64,000 bases of DNA from Gemmatimonadota bacterium (GTDB taxonomy: Bacteria > Gemmatimonadota > Gemmatimonadetes > Gemmatimonadales > Gemmatimonadaceae): assembly GCA_028287305.1 (NCBI GenBank), contig JAQBPX010000014.1, forward strand, positions 186,001-250,000, in the 5' to 3' direction. Every line of letters begins with the position of its first letter. Position 1 is the stretch's first letter. Of this stretch, positions 50,767 through 59,240 are shown in pieces. Both the position numbers and the translations under genes were made by a program. The notes beneath the pieces were generated by a model. It was given only the letters and a program-made list of their open reading frames with translations, searched no databases and was not told the origin of the DNA.

Positions 50767-51777
50767 ATGAGAAAGCGGCTCCAGGTGTTCGTGTCTTCAA
50801 CCTATTCCGACCTGCTCGAAGAGCGGCAGGCTGCTGTCTCGGCCATCCTCAAGGCAGGACACATTCCCGCCGGTATGGAGCTGTTCACTGCCGGCGACGA
50901 CTCGCAGATGGAAACCATCAAGCGGTGGATTGACGAGTCCGACGTCTACATGCTGATCCTCGGTGGCCGCTACGGCTCGATAGAGAAGACTTCGGGGCTC
51001 AGCTACACTGAACTCGAGTACAACTACGCTATTGAACTGGGCAAGCCGGTCTTCGCTGTCGTGATCGAGGAGAAATCACTCGAGCAGCGCGTGAGGGAAC
51101 GGGGGATGGCAGTTCTCGAGCGCGACAAGCCCGCAGAGCTCAAGCGGTTCCGGGAGATCGTGCTATCGCGCATCTCCTCCTTCTTCGCGCACGCCAATGA
51201 CATCAGGCTTGCTACGTACGAGACTCTTCACGACTTCGAGAAGCGAAAGCAGTTCGTCGGGTGGGTGCACGGTTCGGAGGTTCCGAACGTTAGTGAGCTC
51301 AATGCGCGCATCGAGGAACTCGAATCGGAGAACAACGGACTGCGCGAGGCTTCCTCCGGGGAGCAAGTGCGCCGAAACACTGAGGACGACGACTTCCCCC
51401 AACTTGCGGAAGATCTCCTTCACGAGATGGTGAGTGTCCCTGACCAACTCCGGGAAGACGGCTTGATCCCCCCGACACTACCAATCGCCTCAACCTTCTG
51501 GAGTCAGCGAAAGCCCCTGATCAAGGGCGTTGACAACGCATACAACGCAACGAAGATGGCAATGTTTCTCTTCGACTCGATTCTTCCGAGTCTCACGATC
51601 TTTGGACTGGCTGAGAGCGAGAAGGTTGCAGGTGTTCAGTGGCGTCGCTATGCCCTGACCAAGCGTGGCGTTCGCCTGTTGAACTATTTCCGGACGCATC
51701 CTGAGCTGCGAGATCGCGCCATGGCCCCGCTACAGGAGTACTACGATGCCGCGGACGCTCGCCTAGCCCAAGGGTGA
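50767..51777 (+). CDS. DUF4062 domain protein (candidate defence cargo)
   Basis: A 336-residue product. The N-terminal 100 residues are DUF4062: LQVFVSSTYSDLLEERQAAV, AGMELFTAGDDSQM and DESDVYMLILGGRYGS followed by SYTELEYNYA. A predicted coiled coil (NARIEELESENNGLREASSG) and a C-terminal domain of about 120 residues, rich in aromatics and possibly winged-helix, follow (RYALTKRGVRLLNYFRTHPE). DUF4062 resembles TIR/TIR-like folds and is often fused to STAND-type sensors, so a role in superinfection exclusion or defence is plausible but not shown. It has its own ribosome site and stands alone. Confidence 0.85.
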   Translation: MRKRLQVFVSSTYSDLLEERQAAVSAILKAGHIPAGMELFTAGDDSQMETIKRWIDESDVYMLILGGRYGSIEKTSGLSYTELEYNYAIELGKPVFAVVIEEKSLEQRVRERGMAVLERDKPAELKRFREIVLSRISSFFAHANDIRLATYETLHDFEKRKQFVGWVHGSEVPNVSELNARIEELESENNGLREASSGEQVRRNTEDDDFPQLAEDLLHEMVSVPDQLREDGLIPPTLPIASTFWSQRKPLIKGVDNAYNATKMAMFLFDSILPSLTIFGLAESEKVAGVQWRRYALTKRGVRLLNYFRTHPELRDRAMAPLQEYYDAADARLAQG

Positions 51778-51792
51778 GCGTGCTCCCTGCCC

Positions 51793-51817
51793 GGCAACGC
51801 CGCCGGCCGGATCCGGC
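51793..51817 (+). repeat. 25-bp direct repeat, copy A (contains palindrome copy 5)
   Basis: Starts GGCAACGCCGCCGGCC and ends in the palindrome at 51806-51817. It is identical to 52928-52952. It lies in the 118-bp spacer after the DUF4062 gene. Confidence 0.95.
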
Positions 51818-51895
51818 CGCAGAGGGAATGGCTGCATTTTATTGCGCGTCCGTTAGCACAATGACGACTGAGCTCGTGATGGGCGAAGCTGCCGC

Positions 51896-52912
51896 ATGAC
51901 AACCATCCTGAAGCAACTCGCCGCGCTCGAGCGCTGGGCGGCGCTCAACGAGCCCTCTGCCGCGATGCAGACGATTGTCGACATTGAACGGCGCTACAGG
52001 TCCGTGTGGGATACGCTTCGGATAGGCGGTGCAGTCGCCCAACGCATCGCCGAGAACGACGCGGCGATGGACAGGATGGTCGCCAGACTGACCGTCTATG
52101 ATCGGCCGCTCGCCCTGATCAACGAGGTGACGAGAGCGACCCAGGGTTTGGATGCCCTGTTGAGGCGCAACGACCAGGTCATGGCAGAACTCGAGCGGTA
52201 CGCAGTGGGGGTCGCCCGCGCCGCTCAGATTGAGACTGCTAGCGCCCTCGCCGAGCGTGTCGCTGCCATTGATGAAAGCGTGCAGGCTGCCCAGACGCTC
52301 GCGCGATTATTAGAACATGCGAAGGTTACCCCTTGGAGCGCGCCAGCGTCCCGGCGCCGCCGCGATCGCGCTAGCAGAGAGCGCGGCGCTGCTCGCCTGG
52401 CCTTGCTACCGTCGGAGCAGGCGATCGACCGGTGGGAAAGTCTCACACCGGAAACGGTCGCGGCGATCGACGTTGAGTTCATCGCGCTCACCCTCCAGCA
52501 CGAGGAGACGGATCCGACCGTTGTGTTGCTGGTTGCGATCGCAGCCGTAGCAAGGCAGCTGCTGGAGGGGCCAGCCGTTCAGCGACTTCTCGAGATCGCA
52601 CTGATAATCTCGCAGCTCCTGTTCGATTACTCCTTGGCGACAGCCGGCGCCCAGGAATCGGCGGACCAACTCGAGGCTATCGATCGCGCCAGCGGGCGCA
52701 TCGAGCAGGGGGTGCGCACGGCGAACGTTCGTCTCAGCCGATATCAGTTCCGACTTCGGGAACGCGCCTCGGACAATGCCCGCCCCCTCGTCACGATCGC
52801 GGAAGGAGTAGCCCTAAACGTCCATCGTCACCGTGGTGCGTGGGCCTTGGTCTCCACGACTGAGGGGTCGCCAGTTGTTGGCTGGGTGCGCGAGAAGGCC
52901 TTGGTGCACTGA
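51896..52912 (+). CDS. Coiled-coil protein with C-terminal SH3-like domain (prophage cargo)
   Basis: A 338-residue product. Residues about 1-150 are helical and heptad-like (AALERWAALNEPSAAMQT, AVGVARAAQIETASALAE). A basic linker with RRRRDR follows. Residues about 205-250 include a hydrophobic stretch (VVLLVAIAAVARQLLEG, LLEIALIISQLLFDYSLA). The C-terminal 45 residues resemble a bacterial SH3 module (VTIAEGVALNVHRHRGAWAL, VVGWVREKALVH). The gene is bracketed by 25-bp direct repeats, as if inserted as a unit. Function unknown. Confidence 0.7.
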   Translation: MTTILKQLAALERWAALNEPSAAMQTIVDIERRYRSVWDTLRIGGAVAQRIAENDAAMDRMVARLTVYDRPLALINEVTRATQGLDALLRRNDQVMAELERYAVGVARAAQIETASALAERVAAIDESVQAAQTLARLLEHAKVTPWSAPASRRRRDRASRERGAARLALLPSEQAIDRWESLTPETVAAIDVEFIALTLQHEETDPTVVLLVAIAAVARQLLEGPAVQRLLEIALIISQLLFDYSLATAGAQESADQLEAIDRASGRIEQGVRTANVRLSRYQFRLRERASDNARPLVTIAEGVALNVHRHRGAWALVSTTEGSPVVGWVREKALVH

Positions 52913-52914
52913 CC

Positions 52915-53220
52915 ATGCTTCCCGCATGGCAACGCCGCCGGCCGGATCCGGCACCGGATGCGCTCCCTCGAGTGGAGTTTAAGAAAGGCGAGGTCTACTT
53001 CGTCGACGCAGCTGCGATGATGTGGCACGTGTACGATCGACGGCTCGAGCCTGGGGTCCGGATCACCCTCAGCTGCGGCGCCGGCGGAGCCAACACGCGG
53101 GTGTTCGTGCCGCAGTCCGGACCGAGCCGCTCCTACAAGTTCACCGTCGGCGAGCTGCGGGACGTGAAGGTGGAGCACCTCGAGCGGCAGCTCGAGCATG
53201 CGAAACCGAGCAGGTCCTAG
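52915..53220 (+). CDS. Small cargo protein
   Basis: A 101-residue product; ATG 52915 lies 2 bp after the previous stop. Its N-terminus (AWQRRRPDPAPDAL) is encoded by direct repeat B, so the ancestral start may have been at a later GTG (52972, VEFKKGEVYF). The rest is beta-rich (GVRITLSCGAGGANTRVF). Its stop overlaps the convergent gene's stop. Confidence 0.6.
   Translation: MLPAWQRRRPDPAPDALPRVEFKKGEVYFVDAAAMMWHVYDRRLEPGVRITLSCGAGGANTRVFVPQSGPSRSYKFTVGELRDVKVEHLERQLEHAKPSRS
52928..52952 (+). repeat. 25-bp direct repeat, copy B (contains palindrome copy 6)
   Basis: Identical to 51793-51817 and 1,135 bp from it. The palindrome occupies 52941-52952. The pair encloses exactly the 338-residue gene. 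Confidence 0.95.
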
Positions 53221-55103
53221 CCATCACCGCGCTGTGCATCCTGAGCATCGACGATACGCGCCAATGCAAGCTGAAAAAATTCTCGCGCGTACTTCGCTCC
53301 AGTGACCACTACCTCGAAGCGCTGCCCCGGCATGACACTTTGCTCGAACTTCTGCAGCTCGTATCCCCCCTCAAGGAGATTCGGCCGTCCGACCCTTCCA
53401 AAAACCCCGGGCTCAAGCTCGCAGTAGAGTCCATCGTAGTCCACGGAAAGAACCGTCGCCGTCGCGCGCACGCCGTCCCGATACTTGCGTCGAGCAACTC
53501 TGAAGTCTTTCGTCTCGATTGCCTGACGGCTGAGCACAATCACATCGGATGCGTGATCGAGCTCCGAGATGCGCGCAGTTGTGCGCATGTGAAGTTCGGG
53601 CGCGAGGTAGTCCTCCATCTCGGGCGCCAACCAGCTCCATTCGTGTGGCTGAATCATCCCGAAAAATTCTAGTTCAGGATGGTCGGGGCTAAGCAGCCTC
53701 ACGCAAATCCGATCCTCCTCGATCCGAACAACCTCACAAGCCATGTCGAATCCGACCGGCGGTATCGCCTTCTCCTCCCAAGGCGACGGGAGAAGTGCCT
53801 TCCTGCTTAGTCGGATCACCTGACGTACTTCCTTTATCTCGCAGCGATAATCAATACCGGGACTGAAGAACAACTCGATGCTGCCATCATACCCCCACGC
53901 GGCGTCGGCGCGATTCATCGTGGCGTCGAAGCCAGCGACCTGGAACAGCGCCCTCTCCGACTGCACCTCGATGGCCTTCGCATCTACGGCGGCTCCGGGC
54001 TTTAGCCCCAGCTCCCCTAACCGCGCTGCGAGCGTACCGTGGGGTAAGGCGAGGGTGTCTCGGCGATAATGGTGAAGCGGAAGGCTGTCGCCGCCGCGGG
54101 ATTTTCGATGCACGTGTGAACTCAGCACCGCCTGTAGTCGCGGATCGCGCGAGAGCTTCTCGTGGATTTCGTCACAGAGGTAGGTGTTCGCGTTGGTCAC
54201 ACCCATCAAATAAATGCTCGTGCACCCACCGGCCAAATGGAGACCTGCTGCCTGCACGTACGGCAGTGTCCCTTGCGCGGCGGTGATTTCCTTCGATGTC
54301 AGGACGATTCCAACCTTGATGTGGTCCGACGTGAAGCGCAGAGGAATGCTCTCATCACCTGGCTCCCTCAAGGCTCGTTTCCGAAGCCATCCCAGGAATT
54401 CTCGCAGCTCACTCGCCACGTTTCCACGGGGCGCCTTGTCTGCAAACTGGTCATCGAGATAGACCAACTCCTGCAAGAGAATGGACTGAAAGAGTCCACC
54501 CTCGTCGATATCCTCGAGTATTGGAAGTTGCTGCAGCAGCTCGGGAAGCTGCGCCGCCGACGGCTCCAACAGGTCAGTGTGATAGTGGCGACGAGCTTCC
54601 TTGCCGAGGTGCTCGGTGAATAGGCGCACCATCATTAGGTCGAGAGCAACAACCACGCTCATCGGCATGTATGACCGCGCGTGCGGCCACAGAATTCGTT
54701 TCATGGTGAACCACAGAGCCATGATCATGTTGCGCTCTGGATCGTTCTCATGCCGCATGCGAATGATCACTTTGCCGTCCTTCAGCCGAGCGTCACCCGA
54801 CTCCTTAACCCACGACACCTGCAGGTTCACGGTATCGATTCCCGCTACGCTGCGAAGCAGATGCGCGTTAAGAAACTGCCCGGTCCGACGCTCGACCTGC
54901 CGAGCGATACGCGATCGGCCTGCCCAAGTGAAGGTGCGTGCGAGCACCCCGAGAAGCGCGTCGACTCCGCGTTCGATCGTCTTCTGCGCAAGAATGGGAA
55001 CGACCATTCCTAGGAGAAGAATCAAGACGGCGCCCAGCGCGAGCGGAGCAACCGCCTGATTCGGAATGGCGGTACGCACAAGAAAGGCGCCTAGGAAAGT
55101 CAT
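53217..55103 (-). CDS. Membrane-anchored protein with S1-like C-terminal domain (cargo)
   Basis: A 628-residue product. Membrane helix near residues 15-38 (AVAPLALGAVLILLLGMVVP). The centre is mixed (MIMALWFTMKRILWPHARS, ELREFLGWLRKRALREPGDE). C-terminal 70 residues fit an S1/OB RNA-binding fold (ATVLSVDYDGLYCELEPGVFGRVG, then PGQRFEVVVTGAKYAREFF). No catalytic motif was recognised. It overlaps the 52915 gene tail-to-tail and follows a 90-residue gene by 47 bp. It might sense or bind nucleic acid at the membrane; defence or stress roles are guesses. Confidence 0.7.
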   Translation of the reverse strand: MTFLGAFLVRTAIPNQAVAPLALGAVLILLLGMVVPILAQKTIERGVDALLGVLARTFTWAGRSRIARQVERRTGQFLNAHLLRSVAGIDTVNLQVSWVKESGDARLKDGKVIIRMRHENDPERNMIMALWFTMKRILWPHARSYMPMSVVVALDLMMVRLFTEHLGKEARRHYHTDLLEPSAAQLPELLQQLPILEDIDEGGLFQSILLQELVYLDDQFADKAPRGNVASELREFLGWLRKRALREPGDESIPLRFTSDHIKVGIVLTSKEITAAQGTLPYVQAAGLHLAGGCTSIYLMGVTNANTYLCDEIHEKLSRDPRLQAVLSSHVHRKSRGGDSLPLHHYRRDTLALPHGTLAARLGELGLKPGAAVDAKAIEVQSERALFQVAGFDATMNRADAAWGYDGSIELFFSPGIDYRCEIKEVRQVIRLSRKALLPSPWEEKAIPPVGFDMACEVVRIEEDRICVRLLSPDHPELEFFGMIQPHEWSWLAPEMEDYLAPELHMRTTARISELDHASDVIVLSRQAIETKDFRVARRKYRDGVRATATVLSVDYDGLYCELEPGVFGRVGRPNLLEGGYELQKFEQSVMPGQRFEVVVTGAKYAREFFQLALARIVDAQDAQRGDG

Positions 55104-55150
55104 CCTAGGCGCCCTCGATTGCGGCGGTCCGCGTTGGCGTACGGCGTACG

Positions 55151-55423
55151 CTATCCCACCGCCGCGCGGGGTGGAGTGCCCACTTCGACGAACAGCTGCG
55201 GACCATTCGGAGTACCCACGACACCACTGACATTATCTCGGCTGAGAGGAATACCAGTGTAATAACAGCGCAGCTCGCCTCGGTCCAGCGGTCCTAGAAG
55301 ATCGAACTCGGCGAGGATCTTCCACAGATCGTCGTCGAACACAGCATCTACCGTCTCGACGCGACGATGAAGTCGCTGCGCCAAGCGGACCCGCTGTCTC
55401 TCAAGCAGTGAAGCAACAGTCAT
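55151..55423 (-). CDS. Small protein upstream of the S1-like membrane protein
   Basis: A 90-residue product starting MTVASLLERQRVRLAQRL. A strong GAGGAGG ribosome site precedes ATG 55423, which fixes the start. Acidic centre (VDAVFDDDLWKILAEFDLLG) and a Cys at about residue 53. No family was recognised. It probably forms a two-gene operon with the 628-residue gene. Confidence 0.7.
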   Translation of the reverse strand: MTVASLLERQRVRLAQRLHRRVETVDAVFDDDLWKILAEFDLLGPLDRGELRCYYTGIPLSRDNVSGVVGTPNGPQLFVEVGTPPRAAVG

Positions 55424-55817
55424 AAGAGAGCCTCCTCTTCCCGCCCGGACGGGATGTCCTGCATGAATTCCCGGCGCCGCGAACTCTCCCGTTCGACCGA
55501 CTGCGCCGTTGCTCATCGTACGGACCCGTGAGGGTACGGGTTGCACGATTGAGGCCAGCCACCCTGCCTAAGTGCGCAAGGCGATGTAGTTAAACCCCTA
55601 TCGCGTATAGCAGTTCCGCCCGCTCGGCCGTAGCCGAGAGGGCACCCACCACGCACCTTGAGAGTCTCGGCTCGGAGACCGCGTCTCCGCCCCGTCGACG
55701 CTGAGAACGTATCCAACACGCTCAGCAAAGGATGTGACTCACGATACCGCGATCAGAGGACGCACAGGCAAGGGGGTAGGCCAGCGTCGGCAACTCGTGA
55801 GACTCCAACGACTTGCG

Positions 55818-55845
55818 GATTCTAGAGCGCAAGCGCTCTAGAATC
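55818..55845. repeat. Near-perfect 28-bp palindrome
   Basis: Arms of 13 bp, GATTCTAGAGCGC and GCGCTCTAGAATC, with a 2-base AA centre. It is not GC-clamped like the terminators in this window and lacks a T-tract, so a protein binding or cruciform site is as likely as a terminator. Confidence 0.85.
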
Positions 55846-55940
55846 TTATGGGAGATCGACGATTCTGGCAATACCCGAGGAACGCTGAAGGGTACCATCA
55901 ACCCAGAGGTAGCACCAATTGTGAGTGCGAGCAAGTGGCG

Positions 55941-55952
55941 GCCGGATCCGGC
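55941..55952. repeat. GCCGGATCCGGC palindrome, copy 7
   Basis: Exact copy 27 bp past the adenine methyltransferase stop codon. Confidence 0.95.
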
Positions 55953-55978
55953 GAAGTCCTGGTCAACCCTCCCTAGCG

Positions 55979-56776
55979 TCACTCGGAGGCGATCAGAACC
56001 TCGCGCGCCGCCTTCGCCTGACCGGCTCCGACGGTGTACGTGGTCCTGAGCTCGTAGATCACGAACTGGCCGAAGATCTCGCGGACCTCAGGCGTGTCGT
56101 TCAGCGAGAGCAGGAATTGGCCACGGATCCCGGCGAGCAGCTGCGCCAGGCGCTCGAAGTCCTCACGAGCGAACATCCCCACGCCATAGTCCTTCTCGCA
56201 GCCCCAGTACGGCGGATCCAGGTAGAACAGGGTCGCCGGCTTGTCGTACCGGGGGATGAACTCCTCGAAGGGCAGGCACTCCACCACCACGCCCGTGAGC
56301 CTCGAGTGCAGCTGCTCGAGCTCGGGGATGAGGCGCGTGACGTCGAACCGCGCAGGCCCCGTGGCGTCCACGCCGAACGTGCGGCCGCGGACCTTCCCCC
56401 CGAACGCCGTGCGCTGCAGGTAATAGAAGCGCGCGGCCCGCTCGAGGTCCGTCAGAGTCGTCGGGTCCGTGGCCACCAGGCGCTCGAACTCCACGCGCGT
56501 CGTGAGCTGCCAGCGCAGCATCTCCACGAAGGGCAGGTAGTGGCGCTGCAGGACGCGGAAGAAGGTGGCGACGTCGCGGCTGCGATCGTTGATCACCTCG
56601 AGCCGCGGCGCCGATCGCCGGCGGAAGAACACGCCGCCCATCCCGACGAACGGCTCGGCGTACGTCTCGTGCGGGATCGCCTCGAGCGCCGCGATGATCT
56701 TCGAGGCCAGGTTGCGCTTGCCGCCCTGATAGGGCGCCGCGCCGGCGAGAGGGGCAACAGGGCGTGGGGTAGGCAT
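55979..56776 (-). CDS. dam: D12-class DNA adenine methyltransferase
   Basis: A 265-residue enzyme. The SAM motif is YAEPFVGMGGVFF; the N-terminal box is APYQGGKRNLASKIIAALE and the catalytic motif is DPPYWGCEKDYG (DPPY). These are D12 (Dam-type) features; many members methylate GATC, but the target here is not proven. The start MPTPRPVAPLAG at 56776 places motif X at the N-terminus. It is flanked by palindrome copies at 55941 and 56832, each with a GATC centre. Phage Dam proteins often protect the genome or time gene expression. The gene symbol is provisional. Confidence 0.87.
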   Translation of the reverse strand: MPTPRPVAPLAGAAPYQGGKRNLASKIIAALEAIPHETYAEPFVGMGGVFFRRRSAPRLEVINDRSRDVATFFRVLQRHYLPFVEMLRWQLTTRVEFERLVATDPTTLTDLERAARFYYLQRTAFGGKVRGRTFGVDATGPARFDVTRLIPELEQLHSRLTGVVVECLPFEEFIPRYDKPATLFYLDPPYWGCEKDYGVGMFAREDFERLAQLLAGIRGQFLLSLNDTPEVREIFGQFVIYELRTTYTVGAGQAKAAREVLIASE

Positions 56777-56820
56777 ACCCGAAGATATACCGAACCTTCC
56801 TCGAAGTCGAGAGTCGACGC

Positions 56821-56854
56821 GCGAAGGGCCCGCCGGATCCGGCGGACCCTTCGC
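56821..56854. terminator. Long hairpin with palindrome copy 8 at its centre
   Basis: 17-bp arms with one mismatch (C-A), centred on the palindrome at 56832-56843. The first 25 bp are identical to those at 59241. It lies 44 bp upstream of the methyltransferase start and 154 bp before the lipoprotein gene. No T-tract. It may be a cassette boundary or regulatory site rather than a terminator. Confidence 0.75.
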
Positions 56855-57007
56855 TGCCACATCCCACTAACGCTCATCTCGCCGAAGCCAGCGGGATTGA
56901 AGTGCTGGAAAAGCTTCCCTCACGCAGCGTCTCATCTGAGTTGCGCATCTACCGCCTGCTGGCACAGTGTGAGTGGTCAGTCGTCCCTCCACCCAAACCA
57001 CGGACCA

Positions 57008-57376
57008 ATGCCTATGCGCCTACATCGTTTACTCGCAGCGAGCTGCCTCGTTGTTCTGGTGTCGTGCGACAGTCAGGTGACCTGTCCCGCAGGGCTGTTC
57101 GGCAACTTTAACGTCGTCGTTCTCGACGCGACGAGCGGCGCAAGCATTACATCGAAATCGACGCTCGTCATTCGCGCCGGCACCAGCGTCGTCGACTCGA
57201 TCCCCCCGAATAACACGGGTTCACTGGCGAGTTCCAAGGGCTCGCGAGGCTCAACGTACGACCTCACGGCGCGAGCGCCTGGATACGCAGCCCAGACAAA
57301 GAGCGTGACAGTAAGCAACGGCAGGTGCGCCGCAGAGCCTCCGACGACGGAGTTCCGCCTTCAGCCGCAACCGTGA
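57008..57376 (+). CDS. Small lipoprotein with transthyretin-like beta-sandwich (cargo)
   Basis: A 122-residue product (or 120 from the ATG at 57014). Signal MRLHRLLAASCLVVLVSC with lipobox LVSC. The mature part resembles a carboxypeptidase-regulatory-like/transthyretin beta-sandwich (NVVVLDATSGASITSK, YDLTARAPGYAAQTKSVTV). Directly upstream of the protease gene and probably co-expressed. Role unknown; perhaps a surface adaptor. Confidence 0.7.
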   Translation: MPMRLHRLLAASCLVVLVSCDSQVTCPAGLFGNFNVVVLDATSGASITSKSTLVIRAGTSVVDSIPPNNTGSLASSKGSRGSTYDLTARAPGYAAQTKSVTVSNGRCAAEPPTTEFRLQPQP

Positions 57377-57459
57377 CTCATGCTTACTCGTGCACTTCCG
57401 AGCAGACGATCGCCGCTAGGACTGACCGGACACCATCCCACCATCCCATCACCACCTCA

Positions 57460-59223
57460 ATGAGAATCCGTGTTTCGCTCAGCATGCTCTCGGCGCTCGC
57501 GCTCGTATCGGCACCGGGATGTGCCAAGGACAACATGCTGGTCGCGCCGCCTACGCCAGTCGCCAAGGCGGTCGGATCGACAGCTCCGGTCGCTCACGCC
57601 CATGGCCCAAGTGAGGAAGGAATGTTCGCGATCGCGGACGGCGCCCCTTCATTCGCTGGTATGTACCTCGACGAGCAGCGCCGGCTTGTGATCTTGGTAG
57701 CTGACTCCACAGAGGGAGGAAGGGCCCTCGCAGCCATCAATCGCGAAGCTCATCGGTTCTCATCCGACCTCACTCGTCACGCAGTGCTGTTCAGACATGC
57801 CAAGTACAGCTTGTCCGAGCTCGGGCGCTGGCGCGATCTCGTCACTGAACAGCGAGATCTGCTCGACGGCGTGATCTCCATCGACCTGGATGAACGCAAC
57901 AATGTGGTTGCCCTCGGAATCGACCGCGCGAACTACGCGCTGCGAGTGGGCACCGTTCGGCAACTACTGAAGGATCTTGGTATTCCAGAAGACGCCTTTC
58001 GACTCGCGGCTCAGGCTCACGCGAGCTCCGCCAGCGGAGTCTCAGGTCGCAGGCGATCATTGTTCTCGATCGGCACAACTCTTCGCGACTCCAGTACCTC
58101 AGACCTCGCAGCTGGCCAAGGCATCCGGCGGACAGGCAGCGGTAGCATCTGTACGGTCGGTGTGGTGCTGGACTCCGCGTCGGTGCGGCAGTTCGGAACC
58201 GCGTCGCACTGCACGGCGGTCAAGTGGTCATTGAGTTCGGCAAGTTCCTTCACGATTGGAGAGGACGGAAGTGGTCTCTCGATCGGCACAGAATCGGCTG
58301 ATCCGGCCGCCACCGGTGTACACGGCATTAACGCGGCAAGACGCTCGGATGCCGCAACAGTCAACGTGACCGGCGCTGGCGTGACAGCTTGGCGCGGTCG
58401 CATCCTGCGCACTACGGCCATGCAGGTCTTCAACTGCATGAATGCATGCAATATTGCGGTGAACTCCACCCATCCATGGTTTGCAACGACCAGCGAATTT
58501 CGCGGCAGTCCGGTGACGGGCTACTATCTGTCAAAAGTGGGGAGAACGACGGGATGGACTGAGGCCGACCTCAGCCAAACGTGCACTGACGTGTACACGG
58601 ACAAGTGGTACAACTGCCAGGAGGTGGTCCATGCGTGGGCCGGCAGTGGAGACAGTGGTGGTCCCGTGTTTTACCGCACCGGCACCGACGCGGTGCAGTT
58701 CTACGGAATACTCCACGGTGTCACGATTGACACCACTGATTTCGACGGCACGGAGTACGGCTCCCACTATTACTATTCGTCGCTCAACAACATCGAATCG
58801 GACTTCGGCTTTACGTGGCACGTCACCACCACCACACAGGTTGGGACTCCCTCTGTAACTGCGGGCATCCTTTCCTCGCACGCGTACCTGTCGGGATACG
58901 GGGTCATCGTCGACGACTCACCAGATCCGGCGACCTACTACATATGGCGACAGCTGTATAATGGTCCCACGGCGACGGTTACGGAGGACTGGACCGTGGT
59001 TGGGACGACCACGGGCTCAAGCACAAGCTTTACCGACTCCAGCATTGGGGTCCTTCGCGACAGCTCTTTTGTTGGCGGATCGTGGGTGCAGAACTACCCG
59101 ACGACGACGAATCCAGGAACTAACAAGAGCACGGCTCGCTATTACGTGACCGCCGCATCATTTGGAGTAAGCTCGGCCGGCTCGAGCTCCATCTGGTATT
59201 ACAAGATCTCAAACGGCAATTAG
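57460..59223 (+). CDS. Trypsin-like (S1 family) serine protease lipoprotein (cargo)
   Basis: A 587-residue exported protease. Signal MRIRVSLSMLSALALVSAPGC with lipobox Cys21. Residues about 55-190 resemble an S1 propeptide (LLKDLGIPEDAFRLAAQA). The catalytic triad is H250 (FGTASHC), D297 (ARRSDAATV) and S399 (GSGDSGGPVF), with further Cys pairs. A 150-residue C-terminal extension (ILSSHAYLSGYGVIV, then STARYYVTAASFG) may bind a surface. The start at 57460 puts the signal peptide first. Carried by the prophage with a partner lipoprotein, it is probably a lysogenic-conversion gene. Confidence 0.88.
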   Translation: MRIRVSLSMLSALALVSAPGCAKDNMLVAPPTPVAKAVGSTAPVAHAHGPSEEGMFAIADGAPSFAGMYLDEQRRLVILVADSTEGGRALAAINREAHRFSSDLTRHAVLFRHAKYSLSELGRWRDLVTEQRDLLDGVISIDLDERNNVVALGIDRANYALRVGTVRQLLKDLGIPEDAFRLAAQAHASSASGVSGRRRSLFSIGTTLRDSSTSDLAAGQGIRRTGSGSICTVGVVLDSASVRQFGTASHCTAVKWSLSSASSFTIGEDGSGLSIGTESADPAATGVHGINAARRSDAATVNVTGAGVTAWRGRILRTTAMQVFNCMNACNIAVNSTHPWFATTSEFRGSPVTGYYLSKVGRTTGWTEADLSQTCTDVYTDKWYNCQEVVHAWAGSGDSGGPVFYRTGTDAVQFYGILHGVTIDTTDFDGTEYGSHYYYSSLNNIESDFGFTWHVTTTTQVGTPSVTAGILSSHAYLSGYGVIVDDSPDPATYYIWRQLYNGPTATVTEDWTVVGTTTGSSTSFTDSSIGVLRDSSFVGGSWVQNYPTTTNPGTNKSTARYYVTAASFGVSSAGSSSIWYYKISNGN

Positions 59224-59240
59224 CGCAGAGGCACGAGCAT

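Larger units (their letters stand above)
55424..55978. other. 555-bp gene-free stretch with palindromes
   Basis: Two short minus-strand frames here lack a ribosome site and protein-like composition. The stretch holds a 28-bp perfect hairpin (55818-55845), palindrome copy 7 (55941-55952), and presumably the promoter of the 90-residue gene. It may also mark where cargo was inserted. Confidence 0.6.

Noticed and set aside
55513-55982. Two short minus-strand frames in the gene-free stretch
   Set aside because: No ribosome sites, unusual composition and one crosses the palindrome; not convincing genes.
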